Below, piece after piece: positions 57,409 to 64,000 of a stretch of DNA of 64,000 nt (position 1 is the first letter of the stretch; each line of letters starts with the position of its first letter). The translations under genes were made by a program, and so were the position numbers. The notes under the pieces were generated by a model that made no database searches, was not told where the DNA came from, and saw nothing but the letters and a program-made list of their open reading frames with translations. This DNA is from Planctomycetota bacterium (GTDB lineage Bacteria; Planctomycetota; UBA1135; UBA2386): contig JADJPQ010000008.1 of NCBI GenBank assembly GCA_016713175.1, positions 1 to 64,000 on the forward strand, written 5' to 3'.

Positions 57409-59610
57409 TCACTGGATGGTGGCGCGGATGCCGTTGGAGAAGTCGAAACCGCCGAGGAAGCAGTTGCTGCCGGTGACGGCATACTGCGCAAGCAACGAGG
57501 AGCCGGACAAGGCCGCCGTGGCAGGCACCGCGATGTAGTAGGCGGCGTTGCCGAAGGCATTGGTGCCGGTGGTGCCGACGTAGCCGTTCCACACGTCGGG
57601 GATCAGCGTGCAGGCGCCACAGGTGCGGTCGTTGCGCGTGTAGGCCAGCATCAGGAACGCCGGCGTGCTGGTCGCCGCGCGCGAGAGGGTGAAGGAGAAC
57701 GAGCCGTTGCCGACGTCGAGACACGAACTGTGGATCGTGCCGCCGACGCCGCAGCCGCCGCCGAGGTCCTGTTCGAGTTCGTCGTCGTAGAACCGCTGCG
57801 CGATCACATCCGATTCGAACGGCGGCGCGTTCTCGCCTTCGCTGAAGGTCATCAGGCCGTTGGCGCTGGCGGCGATCGAACCGGAGTAACGGCCGACGCA
57901 CCGTGGCGCGAACTCGTAGTTGTGGGCCGAGGTCCGGTTCAGTCCACCGAACAGGAAGGATGGCCCGCAAGTCGTGCAGTCGGGCCCCAGCACCTGGCCG
58001 TAGATGTCATCGAAGAAGCTCGAGAACTGATACTGCCAGAACACGGCGAACTTGGCGCCCAGGCAGCAGACGTCCGGTGTCGCCTCGCTGGCACCGGTGT
58101 TGGCCGACAGCGGCGTCACCGAACCGGTGCTGGCGAGGGTCGTGCCACTGACCTCGAACGACTGGCAGACGACGTCGGTGTTGCCGCCGCCGGACTCGTC
58201 GCGCTCCCAGGCCAGCACGAACCGGTTGCCGTCGCCGTCGATCGCCGGGGCGCGGTCGCCGACGGCGTTCGCGGTGGTGAAGGTCGAGCCGATCAGCGCG
58301 GCGTCCCTGGTCAGCGCGCGCAGCTCGATCTCGCTGTCGGCCAGGAAGCCGAGTCGCGTCCACGCGGCGACCAGCCGGCCGGTGGCACCGCCACTGCGGC
58401 TGACGGCGAGGTCGCGGGCGAACACCGCCGAACCAAGCGCCGGCGCGGCGCCGGCGAGCCCGGTTGCGCCGGTCGCCGACACCGTCACCTGCTGGGCGCG
58501 GATGTTGGTCGAGTCCATCCAGCACAACAGGGCCTCGTCATCGCCGACGGTGGCATCGCCGCCGATGCACGGTGAGTTCTCGTCATCGCTGGTCGTCAAC
58601 AGGCCGACCACGGCGCCCTGGCTGCCGTCGTTGGCCAGCACGGTCGTGGCGAAGATGTCGCGGGGTCCGACGACGGTCGGCGCCTCCTCCCAGACGATCA
58701 CGAAGCGATTGAGCGCGTTGACGCTGCAGACCCGGGCGTGCTTTTGCACCGCGGTGCCGGAGGGCACGAAGAACATCGTGCTTCCGCTTGCCGCGCCGGC
58801 GCCGGTCAGCATCTGACCGCGGATCAGCGAATACGTGGCCGAGAACTTGCGCCGCCAGACGACCAGGTAGCGGTCGTTGCTGGCGTCGTAGGCGGCATCG
58901 GATTCGCTGTCGTCGTAGGTCGCACTGCCACCGGTGACGTCGAACTGGGTGCCGACCAGTGGATCGAGCACCAACGGGAACGTCGCGTCCTCGACGAAGC
59001 CAGCAGGCAGGCTCAGTTCGATCGTCCGGTCGGCGAGGCGCACGTTGCCGGCGGCCTTGCGGCCGTTGGCGTCGATGCCGGTCACCGCGCCGAAGTGCAC
59101 ACCGCCGATGCCCGGCAGCGTGAACGCCAGGCCGCCATCGGCGGTCGGGACACCCGGAAGTTCGCTGTCGATTTGCAGCGTGACGACCAGGTCGCCGCTG
59201 CCAGCGAGTCGGTGTGGGAACACGAAGGTCTGCTCCAGGCCATCGGCGCGCACCAGGTAGCGTTCGGCGATGCCGGCAGAACGCGCGATCGTGACGCCGC
59301 CGGTCGCCGGCTCGGGCTTGCCGGAAGCGGTCGCGGAATGCAGCAGCGTCTCGCCACGGCGGATCGACTGCAGTTGCCAGCGCAACGGCAGCGTGCGCGG
59401 TGCCCGTTCGCCAAGCACCGGCAGGAACTCGACCACATCACCGCGGAAGCGGGCTTCCCAGTTGCGACCGCCGGCGATCACGCCGTCTGGCGTGGTGGCG
59501 ATGCCGGTGCCGTTCACGGCGGTGGCAGGCAGGGATGCACGGCGTGCGTCCTGGGCCAGGGTGACGCCCAGTGTGGCCACGCCGGCCAACAAGAAATGGA
59601 TGGCTTGCAT
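57409..59610 (-). CDS. Secreted protein of a three-member paralogous family (member 2)
   Basis: This is a 733-residue homologue of its two neighbours, with the same signal peptide, N-terminal beta region, propeller-like blades (Y-L-V-V-W-R-R, F-V-I-V-W-E-E, F-V-L-A-W-E-R) and final Cys/Gly domain (G-G-G-C-G-V-G-G-T). ATG at 59610 preceded by AGGAGA. Only 13 bases separate it from the gene below and 11 from the one above. It probably is secreted or displayed on the cell surface. Confidence 0.75.
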   Translation of the reverse strand: MQAIHFLLAGVATLGVTLAQDARRASLPATAVNGTGIATTPDGVIAGGRNWEARFRGDVVEFLPVLGERAPRTLPLRWQLQSIRRGETLLHSATASGKPEPATGGVTIARSAGIAERYLVRADGLEQTFVFPHRLAGSGDLVVTLQIDSELPGVPTADGGLAFTLPGIGGVHFGAVTGIDANGRKAAGNVRLADRTIELSLPAGFVEDATFPLVLDPLVGTQFDVTGGSATYDDSESDAAYDASNDRYLVVWRRKFSATYSLIRGQMLTGAGAASGSTMFFVPSGTAVQKHARVCSVNALNRFVIVWEEAPTVVGPRDIFATTVLANDGSQGAVVGLLTTSDDENSPCIGGDATVGDDEALLCWMDSTNIRAQQVTVSATGATGLAGAAPALGSAVFARDLAVSRSGGATGRLVAAWTRLGFLADSEIELRALTRDAALIGSTFTTANAVGDRAPAIDGDGNRFVLAWERDESGGGNTDVVCQSFEVSGTTLASTGSVTPLSANTGASEATPDVCCLGAKFAVFWQYQFSSFFDDIYGQVLGPDCTTCGPSFLFGGLNRTSAHNYEFAPRCVGRYSGSIAASANGLMTFSEGENAPPFESDVIAQRFYDDELEQDLGGGCGVGGTIHSSCLDVGNGSFSFTLSRAATSTPAFLMLAYTRNDRTCGACTLIPDVWNGYVGTTGTNAFGNAAYYIAVPATAALSGSSLLAQYAVTGSNCFLGGFDFSNGIRATIQ

Positions 59611-59621
59611 GGTGTCTCCTC

Positions 59622-61862
59622 TCAGTTGATGGACGCGAAGATGCCGTTGGACAGATCGAAACCCGAGAAGCACGCGGTCCCGGTGACCGCGAACTGCACG
59701 TAGAGGCCGTAGCCGGCCAGGGCCGAACTGGCGGGGATCGCCAGGTTGACGGCCGTGTCACCGACGGTGTCCGTGGCGGGAGCCACGGCGGCCGTGCCGA
59801 GCCATGGATCGGGAACCAGGGTGCACGTTCCGCATGCCCGACCCGAGTACGCGGAGCTGAGCATCAACACGGCGCCCGCGCTGGGCGCGGCGCTGCGCAG
59901 CCGGAAGGCGAACGCGCTGTTGCCGGTGCGCATGCAGGTGTTGACGGCCGAGCCGCCGTTGCCGCAGCCGCCGCCCAGGTCGCTGGTGTCGCCGTCGTCG
60001 GCGCGATAGCGGCGGCCCTGGATGTCGCTGATGCCGGTGCCGGGCGCCGGGTCGATGTCGCGCTTGCGATAGCAGATCAGCGCGCCGTCGGCGTTGAACG
60101 CGCCGCCGCTGAACTCGCTGGCCAGCACGATCGTGTCGTCCTGGTCGAAACTGGAGTCGATGTTGCCGAACCCCTCGCAATTGGCGCAGGTGAACGGATC
60201 GACGTGCACCAGGTAGGCGTCGTTGTCCGGAAACGAGAAGTCGTAGGTGTAGCTGACCAGGGCGGAGTTGCCGAGCCAGCCCACCGCCGGGTCGGTCTCG
60301 TTGGCTGTCGAGCTGGCCAGCACCGTCGCTGCGGCCGTCGGGCCACTGTCGGTGCTGCGATGGCTGAGCGGACGCACCAGGATGTCGTTCAGCAGCGTCC
60401 CGGCGCTGGTCTCCCGTTCCCAGGCGATCAGCCAGTTCTCGCCGTCGCCGTCGACCTCCGGGGCGTCGTTGTCCAGGGTGTCGTTGGTGACCGGGATCAG
60501 GGTGTTGAGGATGCCGACATTGCGGTTGATCACCACGGCGCGGATCTGCGAGCCACCCGACGTGAACGTCCGGCTCCAGGCGATCACGAAGTTGCCGGTG
60601 CGCCCGCCGCTCTTGGCGATGGCGGGCTCGCTCTCGGACCAGGTCGTGCTCGGGCCGCCGCTGACCGGCAGATGCGAGCCAGCCGACAGCACCGGCGGCG
60701 TGACCGACCCGAACACCGACACCTGCATGGCGCGCAGTTCGTCGGCCGAGCCGTCGTAGAACACACAGACGGCGTCGTTGTCGTCGTTCGTCGCCTCGCC
60801 GCCGACCTCCGGGTAGTAGAAGAATGACGGGCTGTCGGCGAGGAACGTGGCAGCGCCGATCGACGAGTCGGTGGCGCGCACCGCGCGGCCCATCACGTTG
60901 TCGCCGCCGGCGTTGTCTTGGCGGGTGTAGACGACGACGAACGTGTCCTCCAGGCTGACGTTGGCGACGCGGCCGTGCCATTCGAAGGCGACGCTGTTCT
61001 CGATGAACAGGCGACCGCCGCGCAACGAACCGTCGCCGTTGACCATCTGGCCGTGGACGTCATGGTCGGTCGACGAGAAGTTCCGCCGAAACACGACCAG
61101 ATAGACGCCAGCGGTGGCGTCGTAGGCGACGTCGGGATCGAAGTCGTCGTCCGCCGACGTCTGTACGTTTATGGTGCCGCCGATCACCGGATCGAGCTGC
61201 AGCGGCAGGCGGCTCTTGGCCACCTCTTCCGCTGGCAGCACCAAGTCGAGGCCACGCCCGTCCCATCGCATGCTGCCGCCAAAGCGCCGGCCATCGGCGT
61301 CGATGCCGACGACATCGCGGATCGACATTTCGCCGATCCCCGGGGCCCGCAGGTGCAGCGTGGTGCCGACGAACTCGGGTTGCAGCTCGGTCCGCAGTTC
61401 GCAGCGAACGATCAAGTCGCCGTCGCCCGGCGGCAACGACGCGAACGTGAAGCTCTGCTTCAAGCCAGCGTTGGCGACCGCGTAGGTCTCGACGAACTCG
61501 GGTCGCGCGTAGGTGACCAGCAGGGCCTCATGCGTCGGCGCGACGGCCGTGACCGGCATCGACGGTGCGCCGCGGCCGTAGCCGGTGACCTTCAGGTCGA
61601 CGGGCAGGTTGCGCGGTGCGGTGGGCAGCGCGGGCGTGAACTGCACGCCGCCGGCATCGAAGCGGGCCTTGTACTGATTGCCACCGCCCCACAGGTCGCC
61701 GTCGACGCGGTGCAGACCGACGTTGTCGCGGTAGCTGTGGTTGTCGCCGGGCAGGACCTTGCCGGCGGCGATCTTGGTGGCGGGGGCGGGCTGTTGGGCG
61801 CTCAGCGGCAGCACCAGCAGCGAGACGAATCCGGACGCGAACAGGGCGCAGGATCGACGCAT
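59622..61862 (-). CDS. Secreted protein of a three-member paralogous family (member 1)
   Basis: This 746-residue protein is the first of the tandem genes. The ATG at 61862 begins a signal peptide ending S-A-Q; the frame is open further upstream, but without coding character. The blades (Y-L-V-V-F-R-R, W-L-I-A-W-E-R) and the C-terminal G-G-G-C-G-N-G-G domain match its neighbours. It is the most diverged of the three by eye. Upstream, 61863-62013 is a short gap before rtcB. Confidence 0.72.
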   Translation of the reverse strand: MRRSCALFASGFVSLLVLPLSAQQPAPATKIAAGKVLPGDNHSYRDNVGLHRVDGDLWGGGNQYKARFDAGGVQFTPALPTAPRNLPVDLKVTGYGRGAPSMPVTAVAPTHEALLVTYARPEFVETYAVANAGLKQSFTFASLPPGDGDLIVRCELRTELQPEFVGTTLHLRAPGIGEMSIRDVVGIDADGRRFGGSMRWDGRGLDLVLPAEEVAKSRLPLQLDPVIGGTINVQTSADDDFDPDVAYDATAGVYLVVFRRNFSSTDHDVHGQMVNGDGSLRGGRLFIENSVAFEWHGRVANVSLEDTFVVVYTRQDNAGGDNVMGRAVRATDSSIGAATFLADSPSFFYYPEVGGEATNDDNDAVCVFYDGSADELRAMQVSVFGSVTPPVLSAGSHLPVSGGPSTTWSESEPAIAKSGGRTGNFVIAWSRTFTSGGSQIRAVVINRNVGILNTLIPVTNDTLDNDAPEVDGDGENWLIAWERETSAGTLLNDILVRPLSHRSTDSGPTAAATVLASSTANETDPAVGWLGNSALVSYTYDFSFPDNDAYLVHVDPFTCANCEGFGNIDSSFDQDDTIVLASEFSGGAFNADGALICYRKRDIDPAPGTGISDIQGRRYRADDGDTSDLGGGCGNGGSAVNTCMRTGNSAFAFRLRSAAPSAGAVLMLSSAYSGRACGTCTLVPDPWLGTAAVAPATDTVGDTAVNLAIPASSALAGYGLYVQFAVTGTACFSGFDLSNGIFASIN

Positions 61863-62013
61863 GGCTCCTCGAGGACGGGGACGAAGGGACGCGGCGGTCT
61901 GGGCAACCGCGATCGCGTGAGAACGGAGCTTAGCAAGCGACGCGGCGCGATCGCTGTTCGCGGATGTTCCGGATTCGTGTCGCGGATTGCGGTGTGCCGG
62001 CACGTCGCTGGCT

Positions 62014-63114
62014 TCAAGCGCCCTTGAATGCCAGCACGGGCCGCAGGCGGCGAATGATGCGGACGAGATCCCGCTGCGCGCGCATCACCGCACCGATGTC
62101 CTTGTAGGCGCGCGGGGCTTCGTCGCGCAGCGCGTTGGCGTTCTCACGTTGCCAGAACACGGCCGAAAGCTCGCGTTCCAGATCCCTGGTCGAGATCGTG
62201 CGCATCGCTTCGCCGCGCGGCAGCCGGCGGCCGGCGCCGTGCGAGCTGGAGCACAGCGCCGCGGCTTCTCCGCGCCCCTCGACGTGGAACGACCAGCTGC
62301 CCATCGAGCCCGGGATCGCTCCGGATTCGCCGACCCGTGCCGACGCTGCGCCTTTGCGGTGCACCCAAAGCGATTCGCCGCCGTGTGCTTCGGCGCGCAC
62401 GAAGTTGTGCACCACGTCGTGCCAGGTCGACCAGTCGATCGCGATGCCCAGCACCTCGGCGAACACCTCAGCGGCGGTCGTGGCGATCGTCCGGCGGTTG
62501 TCGCGCGCGAACACCACCGCGACCTCGTGGTCGCGCAGGTAATCCACGCCAGGGCCGTCGACGGGTAGTGCCCTCAGCCCCTTGCCGACCGGCGTCGCGA
62601 TGCGCAGATGGTGATCGCGCATCGCAGGACCGAGCGCCCGCGAGCCGCTGTGCACCATCAGCCACAGTCCGCCTTCGTCGTCCGCCTGCAGCTCCAGGAA
62701 GTGGTTGCCGCGGCCGAGCGTGCCGAGTTCGAACTGCAGGTCGCGATGGCAATGGCGCGCGAGCGTCGGATCGCTGAGTTCGAGCGGAGCCAGCGGCTGG
62801 CGCTCGCGGTGGCGCAGCGCCGGCACGCGGGCCGCGAGTTCGCGCAACACCGCCGTCGCGGCGCGTTCATCCAACAGGTCGCGGTTGCCCAGCAGCCGCA
62901 CGGTGGCGATGCCGCAACCGATGTCGCCGCCGACCGCCTGCGGATACAGGCGGTCGGCGACGCCGACGACGGTGCCGACGCAGACGTGCTCGGCGAGGTG
63001 CACGTCCGGCATCACTGCGATGCGGCGCACGCCCGGCGCGGCCGCGAGTCGCGCCAGCGCGTTCTTGACATCCGGCGGCAGTGGCTCCGCCAGCCAGTGG
63101 TGCACGATCGTCAT
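62014..63114 (-). CDS. rtcB: RtcB-type RNA ligase
   Basis: This 366-residue enzyme joins 2',3'-cyclic phosphate or 3'-phosphate and 5'-OH RNA ends with GTP and Mn2+. Motifs: P-D-V-H-L near residue 36, G-G-D-I-G-C-G (62), G-R-G-N-H-F near 133, V-H-S-G-S-R, G-S-M-G-S-W-S-F and S-H-G-A-G-R, where the His takes GMP. It is a bit shorter than the typical 400-480 residues. The ATG at 63114 has GGAGG upstream and overlaps the rbfA stop (ATGA). Confidence 0.9.
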   Translation of the reverse strand: MTIVHHWLAEPLPPDVKNALARLAAAPGVRRIAVMPDVHLAEHVCVGTVVGVADRLYPQAVGGDIGCGIATVRLLGNRDLLDERAATAVLRELAARVPALRHRERQPLAPLELSDPTLARHCHRDLQFELGTLGRGNHFLELQADDEGGLWLMVHSGSRALGPAMRDHHLRIATPVGKGLRALPVDGPGVDYLRDHEVAVVFARDNRRTIATTAAEVFAEVLGIAIDWSTWHDVVHNFVRAEAHGGESLWVHRKGAASARVGESGAIPGSMGSWSFHVEGRGEAAALCSSSHGAGRRLPRGEAMRTISTRDLERELSAVFWQRENANALRDEAPRAYKDIGAVMRAQRDLVRIIRRLRPVLAFKGA

Positions 63115-63437
63115 CGTGCACCTCCGGCCGGCAGCACCGTGAACGACAGCCGCGGCACCCGCCGACGGTTCACCGAACTGGCGACCGCATCGCGCAGGAA
63201 GCCGCGCGCGCGGTCGAGGGCTGCCAGGGTTGCGACCAGACCGTGGCCGCACGGATCCTGCATGACGACGAGCACGTGCTCGGCACCCTGCATCGGCTCG
63301 ACGTGGTCGAGCACCAGGTCCATCAGGACCGGATCGGAGGAATCGCCCAGCGCGTACGACAACGCGTCGTGCACCTGGGCACAGAGTTGGCGGGTCTTGG
63401 CAATGGACCGACCGCCGCGGTCCTCGGAGGCATGCAT
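63111..63437 (-). CDS. rbfA: Ribosome-binding factor A
   Basis: This 108-residue KH-fold protein matures the 30S subunit. The pattern fits RbfA: an N-terminal helix with R-Q-L-C-A-Q-V-H, P-V-L-M-D-L-V-L-D-H-V-E, then A-R-G-F-L-R-D-A-V-A and V-P-R-L-S-F near the end. It overlaps rtcB by four bases, an unusual partnership for this factor. Normally it is next to infB or truB; here neither is seen. Confidence 0.8.
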   Translation of the reverse strand: MHASEDRGGRSIAKTRQLCAQVHDALSYALGDSSDPVLMDLVLDHVEPMQGAEHVLVVMQDPCGHGLVATLAALDRARGFLRDAVASSVNRRRVPRLSFTVLPAGGAR

Positions 63438-63757
63438 CTGCTGGCAACGGCGTGCGCGAGCACGCCCGATCAGGATCGGGACTCAGGAACCGACGCTCTG
63501 ACCCGGCCGGCGCGCGTTCAGCCGCGCGTGGACCGGGAGGCGCGTGCAGCAGTGCAGATGCGTTGCATGGCTGGCCTCCGGGAAGAGGTCGGAGAGGGTA
63601 GCGGCATCGACCGGGTTCGCAAGGGGAGGGTGGGCCTCGAAGCTACGAACCAAGACGCAATCGGAGCGGTCTTGCGGCCCATCGCGCAAGAATCGATCGC
63701 TCGCCACATTGAGGACTCACTTATCCATAAATCCTTGGAGCCCCGCCCGAGGTTTCG
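63438..63757. other. Divergent intergenic region rbfA / oxidase
   Basis: This 320-base gap lies between rbfA and the rightward oxidase gene and holds no convincing gene. It is AT-richer at 63705-63735 (TTATCCATAAATCC), where promoters are likely. I see no repeat or hairpin of note. Confidence 0.4.
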
Positions 63758-64000
63758 ATGTTCGACCGCCACGCCGATCTGATCGCCGCCCGCCGCTGGT
63801 TCTGGCTTGCCGTTTCGGTGCTGCTGATCGCTGGCGCGTTCGCGCTGCTGCTGGTGATCGCCCGGATGCCACCGTTCGATGCCATGGTGACCGACCCGGC
63901 GTGGTTCCGCCGGGGATTGGTCGTCCACGTGCAGATGTCGATCGTCTGCTGGTTCTACGCGTTCGTCGCCGCGCTGTTGATGACCCTGCCGCCTGGCGAA
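63758..64000 (+). CDS. Haem-copper oxidase subunit I-like protein, N-terminus
   Basis: The ATG at 63758 opens a frame that leaves the window after 81 codons. It encodes one membrane segment (residues 15-36), a short periplasmic loop with T-D-P-A-W-F-R-R-G-L, and a second segment with V-V-H-V-Q-M-S-I-V-C-W-F. The H-V-x-M-S-x-x-x-W-F pattern is typical of helix II of cytochrome c oxidase subunit I, with the haem-ligand His. The subtype cannot be decided from this part. Confidence 0.65.
   Translation, partial: MFDRHADLIAARRWFWLAVSVLLIAGAFALLLVIARMPPFDAMVTDPAWFRRGLVVHVQMSIVCWFYAFVAALLMTLPPGE

Noticed and set aside
1..64000. CRISPR array or rRNA genes
   Set aside because: I saw no regularly spaced repeats of 25-40 bases and no conserved rRNA segments anywhere in the window.

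Overview
The window is a high-GC bacterial chromosome segment, dense in genes. The right-hand 9 kb looks like chromosomal backbone. It holds three tandem paralogous secreted proteins of about 740 residues, RtcB, RbfA and the start of a haem-copper oxidase subunit I. The style of the secreted proteins (Gly/Cys-rich C-terminal domain, dockerin-like loop in the multicopper oxidase) suggests a Planctomycetota bacterium. This is an inference from style, not a phylogeny.

Everything left of about 55.08 kb looks accessory. At 55034-55078 lies the exact 3' half of a tRNA-Gly(GCC) gene, from the anticodon loop through the encoded CCA, without its 5' half. This is what the attachment site of a tRNA-targeting integrative element looks like. 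No integrase and no second att copy is visible, so the other end should lie beyond the left edge.

Accessory layout, left to right: (1) 1-1445, three overlapping small genes on the minus strand. (2) 1821-9902, a type I restriction-modification operon hsdR-hsdM-hsdS with an extended HsdS and a coupled fourth gene for an SMC-like/DUF2326-like ATPase. (3) 9994-13183, a convergent three-gene operon: SF2 helicase, small Cys protein and AlbA_2 (Schlafen-like) protein, probably a second defence module. (4) 13398-20068, a hairpin-rich leader, then a giant protein with glycosyltransferase, kinase-like, methyltransferase and histidine-phosphatase modules (frameshifted near its end), and a LOG-like Rossmann protein. 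(5) 20275-21540, a solitary DNA methyltransferase and an HNH-like protein. (6) 21635-29117, a Czc-type RND efflux operon with His/Cys-rich small proteins. (7) 29139-38301, an ArsR regulator divergent from a ZntA-type ATPase plus a second CzcCBA set. (8) 39148-41728, an ArsR regulator, a multicopper oxidase and a Cys-rich secreted protein. (9) 41878-49855, a Cus-type copper/silver efflux operon, its cusA broken by a one-base insertion. (10) 50060-52941, CopA and an ECF sigma factor with a Cys-rich tail. (11) 53009-54681, two tandem heavy-metal-associated-domain lipoproteins and a divergent DUF1259 protein.

The most striking result is in block 11. Both lipoprotein genes have an in-frame TGA at the codon for the first Cys of the metal-binding CxxC, giving U-G-G-C. 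Each TGA is followed by a short hairpin with the same five-base loop at a SECIS-like distance. I read them as a tandem pair of selenocysteine-containing metal-binding lipoproteins. Conventional gene calling misses both because each reading frame is split at the TGA.

The metal genes divide the work. P-type ATPases move Cu+ and Zn2+/Cd2+ out of the cytoplasm, and three RND pumps with distinct TM4 signatures carry metal across the envelope. The oxidase detoxifies periplasmic Cu+. Many small Cys/His-rich lipoproteins probably buffer or hand over metal.
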